Assembly: GCA_046714215.1 (NCBI GenBank)
Contig: JBKKBM010000237.1
Coordinates: forward strand, 1 to 13,375
DNA: 13,375 bases
Source of the DNA: DATLCI01 sp046714215
GTDB taxonomy: Bacteria > Acidobacteriota > Terriglobia > Terriglobales > Acidobacteriaceae
Direction of reading: 5' to 3'
The translations under genes and the position numbers were made by a program. Of this stretch, positions 7,460 through 13,375 are shown piece by piece (position 1 is the stretch's first letter; every line of letters begins with the position of its first letter). The notes below the pieces were generated by a model that saw nothing but the letters and a program-made list of their open reading frames with translations, was not told where the DNA came from and did not search any database.

Positions 7460-8104
7460 TTACTCCACCTGCCAGCGCTTGGCTCCCTTCCATAATCCGA
7501 TCACGATGAGGATGATCGGCCAGTACTCCCGCACGAAGTTACGGTTGATGTCGCCCAGCAGGAACAAGATCCCCAGTCCGATGAGCACAATGGCCCCGAT
7601 AGGCGGCTGGGGTTTGGCCGGCACGGCTCCGGCGACGGTGGGCGCCGATTCCAGACCGAAGAGGTTGTTGATGCCGAAAATGTCGGGCACCGGTTCCCCG
7701 GTGATGCGGGCCTTGGCCGTCTGGTAGGCGTCCCAGATCATGTACCCGAAGAACAGGACGATGCCGAAGCCGAAGATCTCCCACTGATCCGCCAGCATGC
7801 TCAGGCCGATCAGGATGACAAAGTGGACGACGCCCTTCTGGTATTGGCCATTGTAGAAGGCGCCCACGCCGGGGATGATCCCCAGGAACGCCGCTAGCGT
7901 CGGATTGGGTAGTCCCTTGGGCGGAATGCCCGCAGCGATGGCGGGGTCCGGGGGAAAATTGCCGGCCAGCCGCGCGGCAATGCACTCTTCGCAATAGATT
8001 ACTCCGCGGACGTCGCGCTTACATTCTTCGCAGAGCGGTTTGCCGCAGGTGCGGCAGAATGCGCTGGCTGCCGTTCCGGTATGGTTCGCACAGGTCGTAG
8101 TCAT
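7460..8104 (-). CDS. B-box zinc-finger membrane protein with TM2-like and LiaF-like segments
   Basis: This 214-residue protein opens with a B-box-like zinc finger: C5, H8, C17, C20, C25, C28, C38 and C41. A TM2-like segment follows at about 67-124, marked by PGVGAFYNGQYQKG and two hydrophobic helices. After a linker comes a LiaF-like pair at about 169-184 and 193-206, the latter reading EYWPIILIVIGLWKGAKR. The zinc finger is expected in the cytoplasm, where it could bind a protein partner. The start ATG overlaps the stop of the anti-sigma gene by one base (TAATG), with GGGGAG upstream, so the two are probably translationally coupled. The function is unknown; its place between an anti-sigma factor and LiaI-like proteins suggests a sensor or effector in the same stress response. 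Confidence 0.85.
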   Translation of the reverse strand: MTTTCANHTGTAASAFCRTCGKPLCEECKRDVRGVIYCEECIAARLAGNFPPDPAIAAGIPPKGLPNPTLAAFLGIIPGVGAFYNGQYQKGVVHFVILIGLSMLADQWEIFGFGIVLFFGYMIWDAYQTAKARITGEPVPDIFGINNLFGLESAPTVAGAVPAKPQPPIGAIVLIGLGILFLLGDINRNFVREYWPIILIVIGLWKGAKRWQVE

Positions 8105-8898
8105 TAGGAGAATCTCCCCTCGAGCTCAGGATTGTTCGCCACCGGGACCGCTTGCTCTTCCAGTTTCGCCATCACCACACCCGTTTTTTCCAGACTGTAC
8201 TTTTCGTTCTGCTCCTTCGGAGGGTTCTGGCTGCTGTCGTTCTGGTTGATCCCGTCCTTCTTCTGCTGCTTGTCGTCGGCAGGAGCAGGAGTGGTCGGCT
8301 CATCGGAGGTTGCCGCCTTTTTCAGTTCACGCACCCGGGTCTCAAACTCATACACAAAACGGAGGTTCTCGTAGTACTTGACCACTTTCGCCGTGGTCGC
8401 CTGATACTGCATAGAGGCGGTATTGGTGATCGCGCTCGGCCGCAGGTCCAGGTTCTTTACGTCTTTCCAACTCACGCCAGCCACATTCATCAACATGGAG
8501 ATGGAGAAGAACGCCATCGCCGCCGTCATGGCCAGCCGGGGTTGCAGTAAGGCCGTGAACGCGGGAGTCAGGTTCGACTTCGCGCGCTGCCACCACGCCG
8601 GACTCGCGGCGAGAGCGGGAGTTCCCGCTTTCACCCTCGACTCCACATGGGTGGTGGCCGCCAGGATGTTGTGCACCAGGTGCACCGGCGGTTCTACTTC
8701 CGGCAACACCTTGAGCCAATCCATCCCCGCTTTAGCCTGGGTGAACAAGCTTCCACAGTCCATGCAAGCTTCCGCATGGGCGCGGAAGGTCTCCAGTTCA
8801 GCGCCCACCATGGCGCCGTCCAAAAGGTCCGCGAGCCGGGCATCGAAATCAGCGCAATGCACGCTGTTTGCGCCTCCGGATTTGGGTTCGTTCGTCAT
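8104..8898 (-). CDS. Anti-sigma factor with zinc-finger (zf-HC2) domain
   Basis: This 264-residue protein probably binds and holds back the ECF sigma factor encoded just upstream. Residues 14-48 form an anti-sigma zinc-binding pattern: H14-C15, an LLDGAM helix, then H41-x3-C45-x2-C48. A hydrophobic segment at about 121-141 (RLAMTAAMAFFSISMLMNV) would place the zinc domain in the cytoplasm and the C-terminal part outside. That outer part has a charged Gln-, Asp- and Lys-rich stretch (DDKQQKKDGINQNDS) and is probably flexible. The ATG overlaps the sigma stop codon by one base (TGATG), with AGGTG just upstream, typical of paired sigma and anti-sigma genes. What releases the sigma factor is not visible. 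No dedicated site-1 protease gene is in the window. Confidence 0.9.
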   Translation of the reverse strand: MTNEPKSGGANSVHCADFDARLADLLDGAMVGAELETFRAHAEACMDCGSLFTQAKAGMDWLKVLPEVEPPVHLVHNILAATTHVESRVKAGTPALAASPAWWQRAKSNLTPAFTALLQPRLAMTAAMAFFSISMLMNVAGVSWKDVKNLDLRPSAITNTASMQYQATTAKVVKYYENLRFVYEFETRVRELKKAATSDEPTTPAPADDKQQKKDGINQNDSSQNPPKEQNEKYSLEKTGVVMAKLEEQAVPVANNPELEGRFS

Positions 8899-9497
8899 CA
8901 GTTCACCTGCCTATAGGTACGCGATAACAACCGCGCCAGTTCCGTTCTTCCGCGATTAATCCGGGATTTCACCGTACCCTCCGGTACCTTGAGGGCGAGG
9001 GCGATCTCCCGGTAATCCATATCCTGTAAGTCCCTTAGAATCACTGCTTCTCGAAGGTCCGGGGAGAGTTTCTCCAAGGCCCTTTGCACCATTTGCTGGG
9101 TCTGTTGCGTTGCCACCCGGGCGTCGGGGGTGGGTTTCGTGTCCTGGATCTGGTCGCTAAGGGTCATTCCGTCGTCTTCCGCAGTGGTGCTGGCGTCCAT
9201 GGAATCGGTCACCCGGTCTTGTTTGCTCTTGCGGAAGTGGTCGACCAGCAGGTTGCGCGTGATGGTCGTTATCCAGGTAGTAAATGCGCCCTTTTCCAGG
9301 TCATAGCTGTTGAGGGTGCGGTAGATCTTGATGAAGACCTCCTGGGTGAGGTCTTCGGCGTCGTCCGGGGAGTTGGTAAAGCGGTAGCAAATGTTATAGA
9401 TACGGCGGTTGTGCGAGCGCACGACCTCTTCCCACGCGGCCGAGTCTCCGCTCAGGCAGCGTTTTACCAGACCCGCATTGGCAGTACTCTCTTCCAA
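8898..9497 (-). CDS. ECF-family RNA polymerase sigma factor
   Basis: This 199-residue sigma-70 family factor of the extracytoplasmic-function group directs RNA polymerase to stress promoters. Region 2 runs from about residue 9 to 80 and includes DDAEDLTQEVFIKIYR and WITTITRNLLVDHFRK. A linker rich in Asp, Thr and Gln follows. Region 4 runs from about 135 to 190 with LSPDLREAVILRDLQ and the helix-turn-helix VPEGTVKSRINRGR. I chose the TTG start at 9497 because AGGGGAG lies 5 nt before it, the protein then has the usual ECF length, and the -10 promoter element sits just upstream. The open frame continues to 9962, but its upstream part overlaps the dnrN gene in another frame and has no family similarity. 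The anti-sigma gene follows with a one-base overlap. Confidence 0.93.
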   Translation of the reverse strand: MEESTANAGLVKRCLSGDSAAWEEVVRSHNRRIYNICYRFTNSPDDAEDLTQEVFIKIYRTLNSYDLEKGAFTTWITTITRNLLVDHFRKSKQDRVTDSMDASTTAEDDGMTLSDQIQDTKPTPDARVATQQTQQMVQRALEKLSPDLREAVILRDLQDMDYREIALALKVPEGTVKSRINRGRTELARLLSRTYRQVN

Positions 9498-9502
9498 ACC
9501 TT

Positions 9503-9509
9503 CTCCCCT
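9503..9509 (-). promoter_or_regulatory. Shine-Dalgarno sequence deciding the TTG start of the sigma factor
   Basis: AGGGGAG is placed 5 nt before TTG at 9497-9495. No in-frame ATG exists between the promoter and the first conserved sigma residues, so this site is the main support for the unusual start codon. Confidence 0.7.
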
Positions 9510-9531
9510 GGAATTCCGACGATATCTGGCA

Positions 9532-9557
9532 TACGAGATCCGCGGTGCCGCGGTTCC
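9532..9557 (-). promoter_or_regulatory. Putative ECF sigma promoter (GGAACC-N16-CGTA)
   Basis: On the minus strand GGAACC (9557-9552) and CGTA (9535-9532) are separated by exactly 16 nt. This matches the general form of ECF promoters, a GAAC-type -35 and a CGT-containing -10. It lies about 35 nt before the sigma factor start, giving a short leader with a good ribosome site, and would make the five-gene operon autoregulated. The spacer holds the inverted repeat CCGCGG-CA-CCGCGG, which overlaps the -35 element. Confidence 0.65.
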
Positions 9558-9618
9558 TGATGTGGGTGAAGCAATGGATTCTAACAGGGGAAAAAACGGG
9601 GGACGCGGTTCAAGCGGG

Positions 9619-9642
9619 CCGGTGCGGAGAGGTTCGCACCGG
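9619..9642 (-). terminator. GC-rich hairpin after dnrN
   Basis: CCGGTGCG and CGCACCGG form a perfect 8-bp stem with an 8-nt loop, beginning 15 nt after the dnrN stop codon on the minus strand. No U-run follows directly; the nearest is TTTTTT 22 nt farther on (9596-9591). It could be a weak or factor-assisted terminator separating dnrN from the sigma operon. Confidence 0.45.
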
Positions 9643-9657
9643 GGCAGGCGTTCTTTA

Positions 9658-10392
9658 TCAGTTGTTAGGTTGGTGTTCCTTCTCCGTCTGCAGCGCGCGC
9701 GGGAAGAGGATGTTGTTCTCCAGGTGGACGTGCTGGTGCAGGTCGCGTTCGAAGTCTTCCAAGCCCTGATACATCGCTCGGTAGGTGGGGCAGACTCCCT
9801 CAGGGACGCGAAAGTCATCGCACTGTTTGCGGATGTCCTGCAACAACTGACCCGCCGCCTCGTGCTCCTGCACCATGTTGGCGGTGGGGTTGCGCACGGA
9901 TCCGAAGAATGCCGGCGGCGCGGGCCGCCCCGCCTCCACGGCCTTCTCCATCCAAATGACATAGGGAAAGAGGACCTCCTCCTCTTTCATCATGTGAGCG
10001 ATCATTTCCTGAGCGAGTTCCAGAAACAAGCCGCGCACCGTGGTGACCTGGGGATGGTTCTTGCCGTGGACTGCTTCCACCTTCTCGAGGATGGTCTGGA
10101 GCCGCGGAATCTCTTGTCGTACGTATTCGTGATGGGTGGTGACGATGTGGTTCACCAGTTTTTCCAGCGTAGAAGCGCTCCAGTCGTGGAGGTCGTCGGC
10201 GCCCGCCTTTAACTCCAGCTCGGCGATGGCGGCGAGCACAGTGCCGGGGTCCACGCCCTTCTGCGTGCAAACCTCTTCCAGTGGCTTGGCACCACCACAG
10301 CAATAGTCGATACCAAATTTTTCGAAGACGCGGATCGATTGCGGACGTTCCAACGCGATCTCGCGAACGGTCTTCTCAGTCATTACGCTCAT
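9658..10392 (-). CDS. dnrN: Iron-sulfur cluster repair di-iron protein (RIC; DnrN/YtfE/ScdA family)
   Basis: This 244-residue RIC-type protein repairs iron-sulfur centres damaged by nitric oxide or oxidants in the cytoplasm. The N-terminal ScdA domain has the hallmark IDYCCGG with C31 and C32. The hemerythrin-like di-iron domain fills about 75-235, with histidines and glutamates in LVNHIVTTHHEYV, EMIAHMMKEEEVLFPYV, MVQEHEAAG and DLHQHVHLENNILFP. Length is close to the usual 220-245. Among in-frame starts I chose ATG at 10392 because AAGGAG lies 8 nt before it. A GTG 9 nt earlier is too close to that site. The gene follows a Crp/Fnr regulator on the same strand, but the 91-nt gap holds its own palindrome and -10. 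The pairing with nirK, a source of NO, supports a role in nitrosative defence. The symbol follows the denitrifier naming. Confidence 0.95.
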   Translation of the reverse strand: MSVMTEKTVREIALERPQSIRVFEKFGIDYCCGGAKPLEEVCTQKGVDPGTVLAAIAELELKAGADDLHDWSASTLEKLVNHIVTTHHEYVRQEIPRLQTILEKVEAVHGKNHPQVTTVRGLFLELAQEMIAHMMKEEEVLFPYVIWMEKAVEAGRPAPPAFFGSVRNPTANMVQEHEAAGQLLQDIRKQCDDFRVPEGVCPTYRAMYQGLEDFERDLHQHVHLENNILFPRALQTEKEHQPNN

Positions 10393-10400
10393 TGGGGTCA

Positions 10401-10406
10401 CTCCTT
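10401..10406 (-). promoter_or_regulatory. Shine-Dalgarno sequence of dnrN
   Basis: AAGGAG ends 8 nt before ATG at 10392-10390. It decides this start over the upstream GTG, whose first base overlaps the site, and over a second ATG 9 nt downstream. Confidence 0.75.
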
Positions 10407-10424
10407 GTTGTAACTCTGGAGTCG

Positions 10425-10465
10425 AGCCTAACGGGGTGAGGGAAGGAAGGAAATGACTTATGTCA
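10425..10465 (-). promoter_or_regulatory. Putative Crp/Fnr-activated promoter of dnrN
   Basis: On the minus strand the palindrome TGACATAAGTCA (10465-10454) is followed after 23 nt by the -10-like hexamer TAGGCT (10430-10425). The distance between the two centres is 32 bp, as expected for a class II promoter with the activator centred at -41.5. Transcription would begin near 10418, giving a leader of about 25 nt that contains AAGGAG. There is no good -35 hexamer, in keeping with dependence on an activator. The same arrangement stands before nirK. Confidence 0.65.
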
Positions 10466-10483
10466 CTCGACCGTAAGAAGGGG

Positions 10484-11185
10484 TCATTCTGAGCTTTCCA
10501 CGATTCGTTCCAGGCTCTTTAGGTTGGTCACGAAGAACTGCTTGCCGTCGGTCCTGACGATGCCCTCCGCCTGTAGCCGGCTGATGTTGCGGGATACCAA
10601 TTCCCGTACCGTGCCAATATGTGAGGCCAATTCCTGCTGGTTACCGGGCAGGGAGAGTTCAATCCCCTGCGGAGTCATCTTTCCCGCGGTCTTGGCCAAG
10701 CGCAGGATGTAAGCGGCGAGGCGATGGCGCACCGTCGTGAATGACAGTTCTTCAATGATGCCGACTAACCGGCGCAGGCGACCGCCGACAACTTTCAGCA
10801 CTTTCAGGGCGACTTCGGGATGTTGCAGGACCAGCGCGTGGAAGTCTTTCTTCGCCACGAAGACGAGCACTGATTCGCTGACCGCAGAGACGGATGCGGG
10901 ATAGCTGCCGCCGTCGAAGACCGGCAACTCCGCCACGGAACTGCCCGGGCCTTCCACGCCCAGCACCTGCTCGCGCCCATTGGCTGCGGTCTTGAAGATG
11001 CGAATGCTTCCGCTACTCACGATCCAGAGACCGGTACATGGCTCCGTCTCCGCGAAGACGAGCTCGTTGGCGGCGTAACGCTTGGCCACTGCCCGCTCCG
11101 CCAGGTAGCTGAGCTGCGGGTCCGTGAGCCCGGCAAAGATCTGCACCTTCTTCAGTGTGGCCGCGATATCGGCGCTCTGCGTCAT
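10484..11185 (-). CDS. Crp/Fnr-family transcriptional regulator
   Basis: This 233-residue protein has a cyclic-nucleotide-binding-like N-terminal domain (about 12-125), a dimerization helix (about 126-150) and a C-terminal winged helix-turn-helix (about 155-225). The sensor domain lacks the Fnr cysteine cluster; the only cysteine is C50, so an iron-sulfur cluster is unlikely. The recognition helix reads TVRELVSRNISRL, with R194, E195, S198 and R199. This combines the Crp Arg-Glu-Arg contacts with the Ser of Fnr and fits half-sites of type GTGA. It lies divergent from nirK and upstream of dnrN, like NO-responsive DNR or NnrR proteins, so control of both genes is likely. The signal is not visible in the sequence; heme-NO sensing as in DNR is one possibility. 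No Shine-Dalgarno precedes the ATG, which may be the first base of the mRNA. Confidence 0.92.
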   Translation of the reverse strand: MTQSADIAATLKKVQIFAGLTDPQLSYLAERAVAKRYAANELVFAETEPCTGLWIVSSGSIRIFKTAANGREQVLGVEGPGSSVAELPVFDGGSYPASVSAVSESVLVFVAKKDFHALVLQHPEVALKVLKVVGGRLRRLVGIIEELSFTTVRHRLAAYILRLAKTAGKMTPQGIELSLPGNQQELASHIGTVRELVSRNISRLQAEGIVRTDGKQFFVTNLKSLERIVESSE

Positions 11186-11191
11186 ACGCCC

Positions 11192-11200
11192 ATTCTAGCA
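11192..11200 (-). promoter_or_regulatory. Extended -10 promoter of the regulator gene, predicted leaderless
   Basis: TGCTAGAAT on the minus strand matches the extended -10 form TGnTATAAT with one mismatch. Its last T is 6 nt before the ATG, which places the likely transcription start on the A of the start codon. No ribosome-binding sequence is seen before the ATG. The centre of the shared palindrome lies 35 bp upstream of this -10, so the bound regulator could also touch this promoter. Confidence 0.5.
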
Positions 11201-11223
11201 ACGAAATAAAGTGCAGGTCCGAG

Positions 11224-11264
11224 TGATAAAAGTCACTGCCCCGGGAGCGGCCACCCCTTAGGCT
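11224..11264 (+). promoter_or_regulatory. Putative Crp/Fnr-activated promoter of nirK
   Basis: The palindrome AGTGA-N6-TCACT (11222-11237, core TGATAAAAGTCA at 11224-11235) is followed after 23 nt by TAGGCT (11259-11264). The centre-to-centre distance of 32 bp fits a class II activator site at -41.5 with transcription starting near 11271. GGAG at 11275-11278 then lies in a leader of about 15 nt. Hexamer and spacing are identical to those before dnrN. Confidence 0.7.
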
Positions 11265-11285
11265 GGGGCATAACGGAGAACTCAT

Positions 11286-12887
11286 ATGAAACAAGCATTC
11301 CATATTACTTTGCTGGTGGCAGTAGTCTTCCTGACGGCGATGCCCGCCGCGTCTGCTCAGTCCGTAGAAAGGGCGCCCCTGGTGCTGGAGCCGAAGGCGA
11401 ACCTGCGCATGGAGCCGGCCGCTTGGTCGCACGCTCCCCTGGTTCCTCCGCCTATCACCCGTAAGGAACAGCGCCGCCTGGTGGTCAACTGGGAGGCGCG
11501 TGAGACCAAGGCCGAGATCGCACCCGGGGTCATTTACGAGAGTTACTGGACCTTTGAAGGCAAGGTCCCGGGGCCGATCCTGCGCCTGCGCGAGGGTGAC
11601 TTACTGGAAGTACATCTCACCAACAATCTCACCAGCAGCCAGAGCCACAACATCGATTTTCACTTCGTGATGGGGCCGGGGGGCGGCGCTTCCGCGCTGA
11701 ACGTAGCCCCCGGCGCGACTGCGGTGCTCGAAGCCCGGGCCATGGTGCCCGGCTTTTACATGTTCCACTGTGCGACCTCCGACATCCCCACTCATATCGC
11801 CAACGGCATGTACGGGTTCGTGATCGTGGAGCCGGCGGAAGGATTGCCACCGGTCGCCAATGAGTACTACGTTGTCCAGAGTGAGCTTTACACCATGGAT
11901 GGCAAGAAGGGGAAGCAGAGCTTTTCAATCGAACGGGGCGACCGCTTCGACGCCGAATACGTTGTATTCAATGGCGCCGTCGGCGCGCTCATGGGTCCGA
12001 AGGCATTGCGTGGGACGCTCAATCAACCGGTACGGCTGTGGGTGGGCAACGCCGGGCCAAACTTTATCTCGTCGTTCCACGTGATCGGCCAGATATTTAA
12101 CAAGGTCTATCGTGAAGGCGACTTGATCTCTTCCCCGGGGCGCGGTATCCAGACCACGCTGATCCCGGCCGGAGGTTCTGCGGTGGTGGAATTTACGTCG
12201 TCGGTGCCGGGCAGCTTTCTCCTCGTGGACCATGCCATCTTCCGCATCCACCGCGGTGCCGTGGGCGCCATTGACTTCGGCGGAGCCAACAATCCGGAGA
12301 TCTTTGATGCGGTCACGGCAGGCGTCAAAGGCGCGGACATGGGTGACCATGGGCACGCTGGGCCTCCCGCTGTCCCGGCGGCTCCGGCAAAGGCTGCAGC
12401 TCCAGCAACGCCCCCGGTAAAGAAGGCGCCTGCGGTTACCCCGACCAGGAAGTCATCGGCTCCCACCGCCCGTGTCGGCGGGGGGACCCTGAAGACCATC
12501 GTGCTGGCAGGCCCGGTGACTTCAGCCTTCGCGGCAAATTTTCCGGAGTTGCGCGGAAGTCTGAAGCACGAAGCGGAGATGGAAGCCGAGGCCACAAGCG
12601 CCTCGGTTTCCACCACTACCATACGCATGCTCCCGGGTGCCGGGACCTACGATAAAGATCCGACCAACGACTACTCGCTCCCCTTGGTGACCGTGAAGGC
12701 CGGCTCCACCGTCAGGTTTCTCAATACCGACACCGTCAACCACATCAACAAAGATGACAAAGGTGAATTCGCCACGCCCAACTTGAAGCCGGGCGAGTCC
12801 TTCAGTCACACCTTCAAGCGGGCCGGTACGTACAACTATGTCTGTGAGCCGCACCCCTGGATGAAAGGCAAGATCGTGGTGCGCTGA
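11286..12887 (+). CDS. nirK: Copper nitrite reductase fused to a C-terminal amicyanin-like domain
   Basis: This 533-residue enzyme reduces nitrite to nitric oxide in the periplasm. A Sec signal peptide spans 1-24, with cleavage likely at ASA-Q. The two cupredoxin domains keep every metal ligand: type 1 copper H121, C162, H170 and M175; type 2 copper H126, H161 and H316; and the catalytic pair D124 and H265. The loop HCATSDIPTHIANGM is one residue shorter between Cys and His than in Alcaligenes-type NirK and recalls the Nitrosomonas type. An Ala-, Pro- and Lys-rich linker (about 358-397) leads to a third cupredoxin domain (about 440-533) with H486, C520, H523 and M526. Its loop CEPHPWM has the length of amicyanin (C-x2-H-x2-M). 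The extra domain probably delivers electrons to the core. GGAG lies 7 nt before the ATG. It is divergent from the regulator gene. Confidence 0.95.
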   Translation: MKQAFHITLLVAVVFLTAMPAASAQSVERAPLVLEPKANLRMEPAAWSHAPLVPPPITRKEQRRLVVNWEARETKAEIAPGVIYESYWTFEGKVPGPILRLREGDLLEVHLTNNLTSSQSHNIDFHFVMGPGGGASALNVAPGATAVLEARAMVPGFYMFHCATSDIPTHIANGMYGFVIVEPAEGLPPVANEYYVVQSELYTMDGKKGKQSFSIERGDRFDAEYVVFNGAVGALMGPKALRGTLNQPVRLWVGNAGPNFISSFHVIGQIFNKVYREGDLISSPGRGIQTTLIPAGGSAVVEFTSSVPGSFLLVDHAIFRIHRGAVGAIDFGGANNPEIFDAVTAGVKGADMGDHGHAGPPAVPAAPAKAAAPATPPVKKAPAVTPTRKSSAPTARVGGGTLKTIVLAGPVTSAFAANFPELRGSLKHEAEMEAEATSASVSTTTIRMLPGAGTYDKDPTNDYSLPLVTVKAGSTVRFLNTDTVNHINKDDKGEFATPNLKPGESFSHTFKRAGTYNYVCEPHPWMKGKIVVR

Positions 12888-12906
12888 CGCACTGTTGTGA
12901 CCCCGA

Positions 12907-12936
12907 GCCAGACGCTTGGTTCTCACCGCGTCTGGC
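12907..12936 (+). terminator. Likely terminator after nirK
   Basis: GCCAGACGC and GCGTCTGGC form a perfect 9-bp stem with a 12-nt loop, 19 nt after the nirK stop. A pyrimidine-rich tract (CCCTTGCCTTCTTCC) follows instead of a pure U-run, so efficiency is uncertain. Confidence 0.6.
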
Positions 12937-13022
12937 CCTTGCCTTCTTCCCGCACGATATTCCTGTGGTACCCTTCCTCGACTTCCTAATATCGCGATTT
13001 CACCCTTCTCGAGGTTTGCCCG

Positions 13023-13375
13023 ATGCGTTCTTGCCGTCTGGCCGTGCTTGGTCTGCTGCTGGTCTCTATTTCCTTCGCTCAATCTAATCCGCTAGCCCCC
13101 TCCGCGCAGTACGACCCGGCAGTGCCCACCGTGGAAAAGGTCCTCGGCTACAAAATAGGCGACGATTTCACCCCGCACCACCTGCTCACGTCGTACTACC
13201 AGGCGCTGGCCGTAGCGAGTCCGCGAGTAAAGATCGAATCCTATGGCAAGACGGCGGAAGGCCGGCCGCTGAATCTGGTCATCATCTCGTCGCCCGAGAA
13301 CCTGGCCCGCCTGGCGGCGATCAAGGAGCAAGTCGCGCGCCTGAACGATTCGCGCAAGACCAGCCAAGCCGACGC
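13023..13375 (+). CDS. Secreted M14-type zinc carboxypeptidase, N-terminal part (3' end outside window)
   Basis: The frame is open from ATG 13023 to the window edge, 117 codons. A short signal peptide (RSCRLAVLGLLLVSISFA) is likely cleaved before Q20. The mature part has VEKVLGYKIGDDFTPHHLLTSYYQAL and ESYGKTAEGRPLNLVIIS, the start of the peptidase domain in bacterial M14-family carboxypeptidases, where a Gly-x-Thr-x-Glu-Gly-Arg block precedes the zinc site. The zinc-binding HxxE and the catalytic Glu lie beyond the window, so activity cannot be judged. GAGG 8 nt before the ATG supports the start. It is separated from nirK by 135 nt with a terminator-like hairpin, so it is probably an independent unit. 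TAATAT at 12987-12992 could be a -10, but no convincing -35 is seen. Confidence 0.8.
   Translation, partial: MRSCRLAVLGLLLVSISFAQSNPLAPSAQYDPAVPTVEKVLGYKIGDDFTPHHLLTSYYQALAVASPRVKIESYGKTAEGRPLNLVIISSPENLARLAAIKEQVARLNDSRKTSQAD

Noticed and set aside
9498..9962. An upstream extension of the sigma factor to a 354-residue protein
   Set aside because: The extension overlaps dnrN in another frame, is Arg/Ser/Thr-rich without family similarity, and would start before the sigma promoter. The TTG with a strong ribosome site fits better.
10484..11185. Oxygen-sensing Fnr with a 4Fe-4S cluster
   Set aside because: Only one cysteine (C50) is present, so the cluster cannot be ligated by the four-cysteine scheme of Fnr.
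11286..12887. NirK with tethered cytochrome c
   Set aside because: No CxxCH heme motif occurs. The C-terminal domain has a cupredoxin ligand set instead.

Overview
The window is a GC-rich, gene-dense bacterial chromosome segment with no RNA genes, insertion sequences or CRISPR array. The gene families present (an AlkZ-related protein after mutL, an ECF sigma operon with B-box, LiaF-like and DUF4097 membrane proteins, a NirK of the Nitrosomonas-like type and an M14 peptidase) suggest a member of the Acidobacteriota. That assignment is inferred from family resemblance only.

Region 1 (1-5700, plus strand) is a housekeeping and DNA-repair block. It holds the 3' part of aspS, then mutL, a two-part protein with an AlkZ-related N-terminal region and a very basic repetitive tail, and cmk. 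The last three are packed with gaps of 14 and 0 nt and look like one operon. A strong hairpin at 5662-5688 ends this operon and the convergent one.

Region 2 (5707-9560, minus strand) is a five-gene operon. An ECF sigma factor (TTG start), a zinc-binding membrane anti-sigma factor, a B-box zinc-finger membrane protein, a small LiaI-like membrane protein and a DUF4097 beta-repeat protein overlap or nearly abut. A GGAACC-N16-CGTA promoter in front fits autoregulation by the sigma factor itself. The three downstream genes share a LiaF-like transmembrane cassette, so the operon looks like an envelope-stress module.

Region 3 (9619-12936) is a compact nitric-oxide module. A Crp/Fnr-family regulator and a DnrN/YtfE/ScdA-type di-iron repair protein lie on the minus strand, and a secreted copper nitrite reductase is divergent on the plus strand. 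The nitrite reductase carries an extra C-terminal amicyanin-like copper domain. The promoters of the repair gene and of nirK have the same architecture: a TGA-N6-TCA palindrome, 23 nt, then TAGGCT. This is the spacing of a class II Crp/Fnr-activated promoter. The regulator gene has an extended -10 placed so that its mRNA would be leaderless. Together this suggests that NirK makes NO, the regulator responds, and the repair protein protects iron centres. Region 4 (13023 to the end) is the start of a secreted M14-type carboxypeptidase cut by the window edge.
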